DNA of 64,000 nt, from positions 1,126,131-1,190,130 of the forward strand of contig QEOQ01000658.1 in NCBI GenBank assembly GCA_010279815.1, given 5' to 3'. A model generated the notes under the pieces. That model was not told the origin of the DNA, did not search any database, and saw nothing but the letters and a program-made list of their open reading frames with translations. This stretch comes from Brachionus plicatilis. Taxonomy: Eukaryota > Rotifera > Eurotatoria > Ploima > Brachionidae. Position 1 is the first letter of the stretch. Every line of letters begins with the position of its first letter. The position numbers and the translations under genes were made by a program. Shown here piece after piece: positions 35,101 to 48,100 of the stretch.

Positions 35101-38100
35101 TTGTCTTAGATAATTGACAATTTACGGCAGTAATCGTACCAGAAGCAATTCCTTAAAACAAATTAATTTAATCTTAAATTTAAAAAGAATATTTTTGCCG
35201 CTAATTTACCTTGGGTAACATAGGCAGGAGCTGGGGTTGTTGATCCAGATACTGGTGCATTTGTTGTCGAGGGTTCAATACATTGATTCGGATCAATCAC
35301 ATTGGTCACTTGTAACAAAATAAAGCAATTATTTAAAATTTTTAAATATTTTATTACATTCATAATAAGCTTTGAAGCCTTTATAATTTCTAGATCCTAC
35401 ATAATAATTCAATTGGAAGTTGGTTCCGCACTTTTGGGTAATTAATCCTGGCTTTCGATTTCCGCAAATTTTTTCACCATTATTTAATTGAACATAAGAC
35501 TCGGAACACCTTGAAAATTATATCTTTTATTTTAATTAACAAAAAATTATTTCTTGTACTCTTGGGAGCCAAAAGTAGCTTGAAGTTCTGATGATACCAT
35601 GTAAAAATTCAATATTTTCTGAGTAGTAGCAACAATGTTTAAATTACAGTTCAAATTGCTCTGTGAAGTGGGATAATTTGGCGAATATATAATTGCCTTT
35701 TCTTCGGTAATTTGTCCTGATGAGCATTGGTCAAAGGATTTTACATAGTCAACTGTTTCCGGTATGCAATTGTAATCAATAGTTAATATATTTGATCTTG
35801 CATTGGAGCATTCAGTCAATGTGAATGAATTTACAATAAGCGAAGATTGCTTGCCTCCAACAATAGATATTATTTGATTATAAAGACTTTGTGAACAAGA
35901 TATTTTGCTAAAAAAAATTCAGCTAGTTTTTATTAAAATTAGATGTAAAAATTTACTTTTCATTGCAAGAATTGTCGCTTGTTCTTGAACCTTGAGCCGA
36001 AATTAAATTTATTAAATATCCATTGGGGCATGTAAATGTTCTACGATCTCTATCACATACAGAAAATTTTTGATTTGTTGTAAAGCCTTAAAAAACTATT
36101 AATGCCAATTGTAGTGAAATATTTTTTGAATTTTACCTGGGACACAATTTCCTCTCAGTCTGTCACGGTCATAATCATCAGTTACAGAACACCAGTAATT
36201 ATTTCCTTCCGCTAAACACTTGTCATTTAGATTGTTTTGGTATTTAAACGGAAATTTGCACGGTCGACCACCAGCATTTCCACCAGTAGTCATAACTTTT
36301 TGAATACTATTAAATCTGTTAAATTATTAAGTCCGGTCATTTACCTTGACTAAGAATTTCATTATTTTCTGGCGTGGTCAAAGGTGCTGCAGTGGTCATG
36401 GTTGTTGTTAATGAATTTTGGCAAGTAGCAGGTGCATCAATCACTTGATTTAAAAAATAATTTTTTTTTTTACTTTTTAATTTATTTACATTCGTAATAA
36501 ATTCGGAATCCTCGGTAATTGTTGTTTTGGTTTGATGTTTTATAGCTGATTTCAACCTGATTCGAACATCCAAGATAAGTGTAGCTTTTTTGTGGATTTA
36601 CCGACGAACAAAAAGATTTAGCTGGAAATCTTTTGTCATCAAACTGAACATAGCTCTTAGAACAACTTAAAATGAAATTAAAAAAAAAAAAAATTTTTTC
36701 TAATCTAAAAATTATACTCGTCTTCCATATAAATATCTGTTATGTAAATTCTAAAAACTTTATTCGAGTTTGAAGATGTGAGTTTGGTGGCACACTGAGC
36801 ATTTATATTTTGGTTCGGATAGTTTTTACTCAATAGAATTCCGTTTGGATTAGCATCACCATTTACGGTCGGTGTATCACAAACTGTGAATTTTATTTTT
36901 GAATCAACTAAAATATAAAATTAAAAACAATTTCTAAACATATTTCATTTAATTTTACTTGGAATAAATCTATAGACTCCATAAATATAATCAGCTCTTT
37001 TTCCTGAACATTCATCAATTGTATAATCAGATAGTAGATTGTATGAACATGATCTTTTTAGGTTACAGGTTATTGGATGAGGTGCCGAGCAGTCAAAAGA
37101 GCTTGGACTTAGACAAAATAAAGAAATAAACTGGGATCTATATTCTAATTGTTCAATGTAAACAAGGTTAAAATCAGGGGCAGTAATTTGTTTTTGATCA
37201 CTTCTACATATCTGAAAGTTAATGAATTGAGATGCATTCAGTACCAAAGTTGATGGATCCACAGTAGGTGTATTAGTTGTGGTTGTTGTATCAACTGGTA
37301 GAGAGGGTGTGCCAGTTCCACAACTTGAATCTCTCACTATCAAAAAATAAACAAGTTAAAATTATTTTTCAAAAATTTGATAACAAACTTTGATAATAAA
37401 GTTTAAAGCCTTTAAAAAACGAAAAAAGAGATGCTTGAGTTAAAGCTTTGTAGCTTATATAGATCACATTGGAACAAAAACTTTGCGCAAAAATTGGTTT
37501 TTCAGATCCGCAGACATCCTCTGTACCCGATGAATCGGTTATTCGTAGGAAATCAGCACAATTTTCTGAAGAATCTCTATTTTGTATTTTCATATCTGAG
37601 ACAAAAACATCAATTGTTTTTCCGAGTGGCAGAGTAATTTTTGTGGTGCATGTATTATTTGTTAGCTGATAGCTTGGATAGCCAGGACTTTGAATAATTC
37701 CAGACTGCTGAGTAATGGTTTGGCCATCACAAACGTTAATTGTAGTGGCCGATGAGGCTTAAAAAATACACTTGACACAAAATTCTCTAATTAAGAAAAC
37801 AAATTACCAGGAACACAATAATATTTAACTTCAAGGTATTCAGAAAATTTATTACAAGCACTCAGCTTTCTTTTAGGAGCATAGATCAAACATTTTTGCG
37901 ATCCAGGACTACAAAAAGGCTCATAATATTCATAGCAATCTCCAGATCTAAATTAAATAAAATTCAAGGATACGTATTTTTATTATTAAAAAAATACGTG
38001 TAGATGCAATTTCCATCGGGATTTTCTGTTGCTCCTAAAATACCTTCATAGATTTGGATGGCATTGCCAGCACCACAGTCAATATTTATGGATTTTGTCG

Positions 38101-38250
38101 CCAATGCACACCCGGTCAATCGACTAAGAGACTGACCTTAGTTTATATTTTGGTTAGAGTTCAGAATTATTTAAATTTTTTGCTATTACCTCGGACATTG
38201 ACAAAAAAGCAATTGAAGGATAAAACAAGAATGCCAATTAAAAGAAACAT
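32145..38250 (-). CDS. Type I membrane protein with alternating SUEL-lectin and CUB domains
   Basis: Twenty-seven phased exons (first 38190-38250, last 32145-32248) give 1585 aa. Signal peptide MFLLIGILVLSFNCFFVNVR. Then SUEL-type (galactose/rhamnose-binding) lectin and CUB domains alternate six times, with one fibronectin type II domain (36137-36295; CKFPF, WCSVTDDYD, RGNC) after the second CUB. SUEL cores are at about 37808-38136, 36959-37336, 35770-36086, 34830-35151, 33817-34155 and 32840-33245; CUBs at 37389-37757, 36490-36907, 35358-35770, 34370-34770, 33301-33762 and 32295-32785. Thr-rich, mucin-like linkers precede several SUEL domains. A single helix near the end (GVGLPCIVLLIVAIVILNK) anchors it with almost no cytoplasmic tail. 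Likely an extracellular carbohydrate/protein-binding receptor or coat protein; ligand unknown. Family domains are clear, the whole protein is not one I recognise. Confidence 0.85.
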
Positions 38251-40262
38251 TCCGAAGCTAAAATTTAAAAATGATAAAAATTAGATGAAAAATTTAAAAT
38301 TTTTGAGTTCTTATTGTTTACTGATCTATTCATATAATGTGATTTATTAATTCAAATGCTTGGTAGTCAAGAAATTATCAATTCTTTGGTTAAATAAGAT
38401 TAAATAAATTAAATTTAAACAGAAAAATATAGTTGTGAATAAATGATTTAAAAATAGAATTGGGCTAAATCATAAAATAGATAAATTTATCACTACAGAG
38501 CTTAGTGCTAATTTTGAAATTTGGATAACTCTTTTTAAAGTGTGACTTGAGAAAGATAATTATTAATTTTTGATAATTTTTTTTATTTGTGAATCAACTA
38601 GAATTTTCGAAATTTGCTCATATTAATTATTGCGATTTGATTTTTTTCATTCCAAAATAGGAAGACAAGAAATAAAACAGAATGAATCCGAAATTGTTCT
38701 AATTTGAAAATAAGATAAAATAAAATAGATATACTTAAACAAAGAAACTTTGTTCAGATGCTGAAATATTTTTATTTGAGAAAAATAATCTAATATCAAG
38801 TTTGAAGATAAATTTTTAATTTAATTCCTGGATATTTGAAAACCTTTTGAACTGTTTAAGTTTAATTTTATTTAATCTTTCACTCAGCATCAGTATTCAA
38901 GAGTTCAAGAGTTTTTTTCGACAAAAACACGGAAATTCAATTTTTATTTGATTGTAAAACATATGAAGATTAAATAATACTTTTAAGAGTTTAGAAAATT
39001 ATTGAAGAGTTATCTAAAGTGACTGTAATTAAAACAATTTTATGGTTTTCATAAACAATTTTTTTGCACTTGTTATCAAATATTCCATTGGATAAATTAA
39101 TTTTTGAAATATTATTTCTATTTCAAATAAATTTTTTTTAAATTTTATATGTGAATTTAATCTGTTGTTTTAGAAATAAATTTTTAAAACCATTATTAGC
39201 TTTTAAATTTTTTTAATTTGAGAGGTATTTTTATCATTTTAAGATTTCAAAATTAAAAATTAATTTAGAGAAAATTGATATATTAATAAAAATAAATAAA
39301 ATAAATTTCGCAATTTAAAAACCATGTTTGTTTTCTTTTACGATATTTTGCAATTAAAAATATTAAACAATTAAAAAGATAAATATCTCAATATTTTTGG
39401 AAAAAAAATTCTCTATTACTTTAATTCTGTCTATGTTCAAAAGATAGTTTTTATATTACTAATTCAATTTTTGATAAAAATATTTTATCAGTTATTCATA
39501 ACACATATCTAGAATTAAATAATTTGAAAATACCTATCTGTTTTAGATTTAAAAAAAATTATCTTCACTAAGAGAAAAAGTTTTTTATTAAAGATAAAAC
39601 TTTATTTTTTATTTGGCAAAGAAACTCATCAAACTAATGATTCTTTAGTAAAAAGAGAATAATCAATTTTGCTAGATGAGAAAGATTGGCCGGTCCCAAA
39701 AGCGGGAAAAATTTATGGCTATAAATCTTTGAATAAGAAAACACAATTCTGATCAAAAAATTAATCTCAATACAATTGTTTAAGTTTCTTCAAAAAATGT
39801 ATTATCATTCTCTTGGGAAACAATATTAATTTTAATTCAAGTAAAATATAATAAAATAATAGTGTTAATCTAGATGAGCTTTAGCTCGGTACAGAAAAAA
39901 CAAATAAATAACAATTAAAAAAAAACCTAAAAAAGAATTTATTTGTTTCAAATTAATAAATTGAATGAAAAATTTCAAAATTTTTTTTAATGATTATATA
40001 CAAATAAAAAATGTAACAATTATCAACTGCGAAAATATGTATTTTCATTCATGTATGGGTCAAAACACCAAATTATTGAATTAAATCAACATCAGAAAAT
40101 CTAGTAGAGTATGAAAATTTTTCCCAATTTTTTTTCCCCCAAGAAACTCTTAACTTAAGAGTAAATGTGTGAGCTCATCTAAAAAATAATTTATTTATTA
40201 GTTGAGACAAAGATTTAGCGAACAAAGAAAAAAATCATTTACTCGTAAATCTATTTTTTTTC
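38251..40262. other. Intergenic upstream of lectin/CUB gene
   Basis: Two kilobases of AT-rich sequence containing the lectin/CUB promoter. An intron-like acceptor (AAATTTTAG) ends 7 nt before the start codon at 38250, so a 5' UTR exon or a trans-splice site is possible. No other gene seen. Confidence 0.5.
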
Positions 40263-40745
40263 TTTATTCACTGCTTGTGGAGCATAGGGTCATTACTTTT
40301 GATTTCCACTCAAGTCGATCTTTTTCCTTTACCCTTGCTTCCCCCCATTTCATTCCCATTTCGATGAGCTCTTTCGTGATTGTTGTTACTATTGGTCGTC
40401 CTACCTTACGTCGCCTTTGAAGTGTCCATTGAAGGGCTCTTTTTGGTATCCGTGTTTCTTTCATTCTAAGTACATTCCCAAGTCTTTTGTTCTTAACGCA
40501 TTGGCTTAATGATTCTGAATTTATTCTTTTGTGTAGCACAGCATTCGGCAATGTCTCAGACCAGTGTATCCCGAGAATCCTACGCAGACTTCCAGTGTGG
40601 AAGATTTTCAGGCTTTTCCTGCCAGATTCACACATACCTCAACATTCACTTCCGTTCACCAGTGTTGTTTTTGCTACAGAGTTGTACAGTTTGAGTTTTG
40701 TTTCCTTGCTGTAGCTGGTTAATTTCCATGCTATGCGGAGTCTCC
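40263..40745 (-). pseudogene. LINE reverse-transcriptase 3' end remnant 2
   Basis: From about 40745 on the minus strand: a KETKLKLYNSVAKTTLVNGS segment, then an in-frame stop, then KSLKIFHTGSLRRILGIHWS, RLGNVLRMKETRIPKRALQW, GRPIVTTITKELIEMGMKWG and a final VMTLCS. This is the well-known C-terminal tail of invertebrate non-LTR retrotransposon polymerases (LRRIL.I.W .. LGH.LRM .. KRGRP .. W .. LC). The tail differs from that of the other two LINE remnants here, so a different lineage. No polymerase core is present. Confidence 0.87.
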
Positions 40746-42164
40746 GACCAGCAATATTTTTAATTATTAAATTAATATTTTATTATTCAATTATTTATTT
40801 ATAAAATAATTAGGAAACTTCTTGATGAGTTCGTCAGCAAGTTAATCAGCGTAATACAAAAGATGAATTAGGCGCTTACTATTGCCAAGAAAATCAGTAA
40901 TGTTAAAAGATCTCTTCCGAGTCTTTAACGCTCATAGACCTAAGGGACTTTTTCGACACATATGGTACTTGATATTTTTCTCGATTTGTAATTACTTTAG
41001 AAAATTTTATTTTACCATCAAATCTGAAATGAAAAAATATCACAAATAATTAATTTGTTTTTAGAATATTTTTATTTTTCTGCTAAAAAAAAATAATTTA
41101 AGGCGATTTTTGTTTCCAACAAAAATCGCCTTAACTATACTTTAACCTTAACAAATATTATAATTATTTTAACATTACCTTAACAATAATTATTTTAATT
41201 AAAAATTCAAATAATTAAAATCAAATTTGCTTTTGCAAAAATATACATTTAATCTTGTTAGCATATTTGGTTTCAATCGATTATTTTTCTGTATTCGAAA
41301 ATAAATCTTGAATAATGATTTTAAATAACTTAATAAGAAAAATTTAACATATATTTTTAACGAGCCATTTATACAAAATAGGAAATAATTTTTTTTGAAG
41401 TTTTTAAAAAAACGAGAGCTATTTTTCTAATTGTTAACTAAATAAATAATGCACCTAATTTGAATAAATTTTTGATACGAAAATAAAAACTATTACTTTT
41501 AAAGTTACATAGCTCTGTGTTTTCAATAGTTTTGAGTAGAAAATTTTGATCAAATATTACTCAATCTATAAAAAATTCAGAAAAAATTTATTTCTTTTCA
41601 AATAAAATTGATTACTAGAAATTATTAAAAAAAGCTAAATAAATTTTTTATTTAAAATAAAAAGCGAACAGCTTTTTCGTAAAACGAAATGTTAAGACAG
41701 TCTCTAGGTTTGATATTTCATAATGAAAAAATAATTGGATCAGTAGTCATCATAGATTAGCAAAACTTTATTTTTAAATATTTTGACAAGAAAAAATAAA
41801 TTTCATGTTGCGTCTTTAAATAAAATTTAAGAAAAAACTTTAATTTTAATTGTCGACATCTAGATTTATTGAACGATGCAAAGAAACAAAAAATTATAAT
41901 TTTAAGCTTCTTTTAATTTCATTTTTTTTTAGCAATTAAAAATTGAATAATAAAAAAGAAAATTTTTTTGTTTGATTTTTAAGGGAATATTTTTTTGCAA
42001 ATTTCAACAACAACTCAACTAATAAAAGGAAATAAATAAATCGTTAGTTTATTTCAAAAAAAAAATCAATCAAACTTAAAAAACTTTTATTTCAAAAAAA
42101 GTTCCGATTTTAGATTTTTTATTTTCTATTTTCGTGCCAACAAAGTTTCTTTTTTGTTAATGAA
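40746..42164. other. Intergenic, 5' of the first TRPM gene
   Basis: AT-rich sequence that should include the promoter of the TRPM gene starting at 42165. A local GGCGATTTTTGTTTCCAACAA..GGCGATTTT-type inverted repeat (about 41102-41133) could form a short hairpin. Nothing else seen. Confidence 0.5.
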
Positions 42165-45100
42165 ATGCAAAATCATAAGCGAAAAAAAATGCCCAACACC
42201 GACCTGAATAATAACGAAAATTTTAATGACCTATCGAATTGCTTTGAAAACGAAGTAAGATAACCAAATATTCGAACTAATGAACTAATAAATCTAAACA
42301 AAGACCTAGTTTCTAAACCAAAGGGTCAATTTAAATTTTCATGTGACCTTTTAATTTTCAAATTTATTTCCTTGTTTAAAAAAAAATACTAAAACATTTT
42401 ATTTTTCTAACCAGATAACATTCTTTAAATAAATTATTAAAAATTTTTGTATCTTATAGTATTATAACATAATTCCCAGACGTCGAAAGATAGATGAAAA
42501 GTATGCTGATAGCCAAGTGAACAAATTGAATCTGTCCCAATCTACATCGAACACCATGGTCTTGATAAACAACAAAAGCAAAGATATGACAGACAAAAAC
42601 AAAAGTTCAAATGAAATCCAAATATTGGATAGATCTATAAAAGGTGCCTTAACTCTTGAGACCAAAATTGATGTATGTTTGAGGAAAAAAATAGTTTATT
42701 TAACTTCTTTTAAAATTTTAATTCAGATCGGCCAAATGAGAAATTCGATGAAGTTTCTCGACTCTCAGACTGAAGGCTGTGACTCCAATGGTCTTTTGAA
42801 TCATCCAAAGTATGCCCAATACTTCAAAAAGCGTGTTTGCAATCGATTTGTCCGAGATCCAAAGTATTGACATAAATCTTTAAATTCTAAATAAACTTAT
42901 GGAACTTTTTTCCAAAAGTACCAAATTGTGCCTTGGTTGTCAGTACAAAATTGATGAAGGTTCGCACAAATATGAAGCCAATGAATGGAACTATCGAGCA
43001 TGCAGTGAACTGAGTCCGACGGATGCTTATGGAAAATTGACATTTCCTGGCTCTCATTCAAAAACTGCTAGTGTAACTAGAAGATAAAATAAAATATTTT
43101 TCCAAGTTTAATTTTTTGATTTATTTTTAGTATATTCGTGTTCAAAACGAGACTAAAACCAAAGATATGATCCAGTATATGTACAGCCCCGAGGGATGGA
43201 ATTTGCAGCGTCCACAACTAATACTGAGCGTCACTGGTGGCGCACAGAAGTTCACCATTCCGAATCGAATGAAAAAGGCCTTTAAGCGAGGTTTGATTAA
43301 GGCAGCGGCTTCGACAGGAGCATGGATCATTACTGGCGGCACTAATACAGGTGTAATGCGTTTAGTTGGCGAAGCGGTGGCTGACGAGTTTCATACGTGC
43401 AATTTGACTGTGCTTGGAATAGCTACTTGGGGAAAAATTGCCTTTAGGGAAGAGATGATTGTAATAATTTTTAAAAATTAATTTTGTTATTTTAATTTAA
43501 ATAATTTATAACTAGAAAAAAAATATCCGAAACATAAACACTACTTTAAATTTGGATGAAATCAACAAAGAATCTCAGCAAGTAAGAGATAATGGAACTA
43601 TTTACAAAAAGGTTAAATATTGATCACGACAATTTTAAAAATACATTTTTATTAATTAATCAATCTAATTCTTGACTAGATAATATTTCATGATAAAAAA
43701 AAGAGAATGAAAAAAATGATACTTAAAAATCTAGAAATCGAAAATAGAATTATGTTTCAGGTATTTTTGTGGCTGTTTGATGTAAAGTTTTGATGTTAAT
43801 TTGTGTTTTAAAGCAAATTTATTCTGATAAATATTTATCGAGCACTTTTTTATCTTCGTGTTATAATTTTTGGATAATATTTTATTAATATTAATTTTAT
43901 AAATTAAAATCTAAATCGTTAATGAAATTGATTTCAAAAAGTGTCATGGGAAATTCATCAAAAAAACAAAGACATTTGAATTTCCGCTACATTATTATTT
44001 TAAGATACAAGTTTCGTATTTAAGAATAAAAAAAACAAAAAGAATTATTTTTAAATTTATACTAAATTTTACTTTTATTGTTTTATATTTTTTATGTCAT
44101 TCAATCGATACTTTTTATCACTTTTCTGAATTTTTGAAACAATATTTTTTTAACAAGTTCTAATTTTTTTCAAAGCTTTACCACCATCACAAAAAGAAGA
44201 ATGATATTAGATATCAATTTATAAAGATAGAGTCAATCAATTTGTTTAAAGAAACATGCTTCTTTAAACTTCTTTTTATTTGGAAGATGACTCGAATTGG
44301 TCCTAAATTTTCGGGACAAGCTTTATTTTCAATACAAAAAAGATTGCTTGTTTAAGTTTTCAATTTTTTCATGCTTCTTTATTTTTCATGATTAATTCAG
44401 TTATTATTTATAGAAATTTATTTCTTACCTTTCTCTAATATATTTTGTTCGATTGAGGAAATGGACAAAAAAATAATTAGATATGTTAATAAATGAATAA
44501 GGTTCCAAAAATTCAAAACTTAAGTGCTATCTGAATTTCTAATTTTTGACTTAAAATTCGTAAACTTCGTCCTTTGAAACTCTAGATTTCAATTTTTTTT
44601 GGGGACAAAAAAAAAATTTATAGCCAGGTGTCTAAAAAAAATTAACCCTTTAAAAATTGTAGATCTTACAGACTCAATTACTCAAAGATAAAAATGAAAT
44701 TTTTTTTAAAATTATTTATATATTCTGAAAGAGCATAGAATTTTCTACATCCTGGTATAAAGTTTGGTTTAGTAGGGTGTGCCAATTTTTATTATTGAAA
44801 AAAAGCCAAAAAGAATACTTTTTTTCAGTTTAATCGTATATAGTCCCAGGGATTACTTAATGAACCAATTTTTTTTTAACAAAACTAAACAAAATTCTGA
44901 ACAAATCTATCGTCTTACTTTTTTGAATTTATGTTTTATTTTATTTAAATAAAGTATTAAAATCATGTGATTTGATTGAAATTTTGAGTATTTTAATTAA
45001 AATGACAATTTTTTGAATATTTTAACTAAATATTGAGACCAATCTCATTAAAAATCTACAACTTTTTAAAGGGTTAGTTCTTTTTAGACACCTGGCTATA

Positions 45101-48100
45101 AATGTTTTTTTTGTTGTCCCCCCCAAAAAAATGAGGGTTTCAAAGGACGTAGTTTACGAATTTTAAGTCAAAAATTAGAAATTCAGATAGCACTTAAGTT
45201 TTGAATTTCTGGAACTTTAAAAATTTTTTTTTTCCTTTTGAAAAAATATTTTTTATTTTAGCATGTCAATTAAAAATAAAAACATTTTGATAAAACTTTT
45301 TTTTGATCAATGAGATTACTTGTCAATCTATTGATATATTTTTTGAGTTTTTTAACAACAGTTTAATTCAAATTTATTACAAAAGACATTATTTGAAAAA
45401 TATTTCAAGATTTAAGTATTCTTAATTATTTACTTGGTTGGCAAAATTAATGGTGTAAAAACCTTACAATCTCTTTAGTGAGTTTTAAAATAAAAAAATT
45501 ATGACTGACCATTTGAATTATAATTTAGATTAAAAAAAAATGACTTTAAAAGAACAAAAAACTTTCAATATACTACGAATAAAAAAATTTCATTAAAGAT
45601 AAAATCTCTTTAACTTTAAGATTTTTATTTATATTTATAAAAATAAGATGCTCAGCAATTTTAGATAATAAGAGTCTTTAATTTTTTTTTCAATTTGGAC
45701 ATTTTTTGTTTTTTATTTAAATATTTTCGAAGCACTTAGTTCATTTGGCAGCACTTTAATCCTAAAATTTCCTGTTATAAAATGACGATATTATGAGGTC
45801 AATTAACTTTTAAAATTTAAGGTTCCCCTATTTTATGCACAACAAGAAACTGACAGTAGTGAAAATAAAAAAGGTCTGCCAAAAAATACCGATGTACTAT
45901 TAGATCCAAATCATACACATTTTATTCTGGTTGATGACGGTTCCAATGGTCGATTTGGAGTTGAAATCGAATTCAGGGCCCACTTAGAGGCCGAATTGAG
46001 AAAAGGAAGATCTCTTAAGTACTACGAATCCAAACGAAATACCAACAAAAAGCTGAATTGCTTGTCGAATGCTGCTTCTCAATACAGTGAAGATGACGAA
46101 GAATCAGATGAAGAAGATTGTAAGAACGAGTCAGTTCCTATGATACTGATAGTTGTTCAAGGAGGACCGAACACTTTAATCACCGTTGAGCAATCACTAA
46201 AACAAACAGTGCCAGTTCTAGTTCTGGCTGTAAAATTTAATATTTTTTAAAAATATTTATAATCTAATTATTTTAAAGGATAGCAAAGGCTGTGCAGATT
46301 TGATTGCTAATGCCTGTTCGATTGTAAAACCTCAGTATTATTTTTTCTGATTTAAATGATAAAAATAATTTAATTTTAAAATTTAAGAGAAAGTCACTTT
46401 GAAAAATTAATAATCGATTCGGCCATGTTTGACATTTTTAAAGGCAAGCCCGAATACAATATTAAGATAAAAGAGGCCATCGAAAGGCTTAAGTATATAA
46501 TAAGCAAATTGTCTGACAATTTAATAAATATATTCAGACTTGATAGTGAAGAAGGAGGCTCAGATATTGAGTTGACTATTTTGAGGGCATTCTTAAATTG
46601 TGAGTTTTTTCTTAAAAAGTTTTATTTAGATTTTATTCAAAATTTTTAAGCTCGAAAAAATAAGTATTACGAAAATTTAAAACTTGCCTTGCAATGGAAC
46701 CGCAGTGACATTGCCAAAACGGATATTTTTACAGGCGAAGAAGAATTTAAATCCTATCAGTTATCATTTTTAATGGAAATGGCCTTAGTACAAAATAAAC
46801 CAAAATTTGTTGAGTTATTATTGGAAAATGGTCTTAACCTCAAATCGTTTCTCACCGTTAGAAGACTTTATTTCCTTTACAATTCACAAAAAGTATTTTT
46901 TTCTGACTTAAATAAATTGAATATATTATTTTAAAAATAGGTACACTCGGATGCAAAAAAAGTTCCTCTATTTCAGCTTTATAAAAAAAAATATTCTCCA
47001 GATCATTCTAGTTGTTTGATTACATTCAAAGGATTACTGAGATTTTTAAAAGATTTTTTATTCGAGGACTTCGAGCCTGCATTTTTACCCCTTGATTTAG
47101 ACTACAATCAAATGGAACGATTTTTGGTAAAAAAATTTTTTTAATCAAAAGATGAATTCATTCATTAAGTCTTTTTATAGAAAATTATTTATTTAAGATT
47201 TGTTATAGCTGATGAATGAATCTCACACTTAAATAAGCTGACTTCATTTTAAATTCTATTTTTACATTTTAGGATTTCGCAAACAAAAGAGAAAGTAGTG
47301 ATTTTGACGCAAAAGATTCCACAGGTAATTTATATTTTTATCTAAATTAAATTTAAAATAAAATTAACAAAAATAGTTGAATTTAATTTTGGAAAAAATG
47401 AGGTGCTTTATCCTGAACAGAATTTATTTCTATGGGCTCTTTTACTGAACAGAATCGAGATCGCTATATTGTTTTGGCAAATTGGAGAAGTATACAATCG
47501 CTCACAAAATACAATTCAAAAATTAATTATATATTTTTAATTCTAATATCATTTAGCATCAAATATGCAGTGCATTGTTTGCTTCGAATCTTTTGAAATC
47601 AATGTCTCGTCGATTGTCAGATCTGGAAAAAGAAATTCGACAACAAGCTGAGTAAATTTTTTTAAATTTATTTAAAAAATCTAAAAAAATTTAAATTTTA
47701 TTTTAAAAAGCGATTTTGAAGAGATGGCTATAGGAGTTTTAAATATTTTTGACGCCACAACCGATGATCTAATAAATGGCGTTATATTGCTAAGAAAAAT
47801 TCCATTCTATAATCTAGACTGTTTGCAAATGGCAGTGGAAGCTGATTGTCAAAAATTTGTTGCTCTATCTTCGGTTCAAAATTTATTGACTGATATTTGG
47901 TACGGAAAGTTAACTCAAAAGTCAGGAATTAAAGCATCAATAAAAGTAATATTCACCAATAAGTATTAAAATTAAATATTTAATTTGTTTTAATAAAATT
48001 TTAGTTTACAGTCAGCTGTTTTTCTTTGGGAATTTTGGCACCATTTCTTTTGTTCGAACGAAGAGAAAAACTAACCAATTTGGTAAAAAATTTAACTCAA

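Noticed and set aside
40806..40850. Possible hammerhead ribozyme (TTGATGAG..CGTCAGCAAG)
   Set aside because: The conserved CTGATGAG core begins with T instead of C, and no properly placed GAAA and cleavage triplet could be found.
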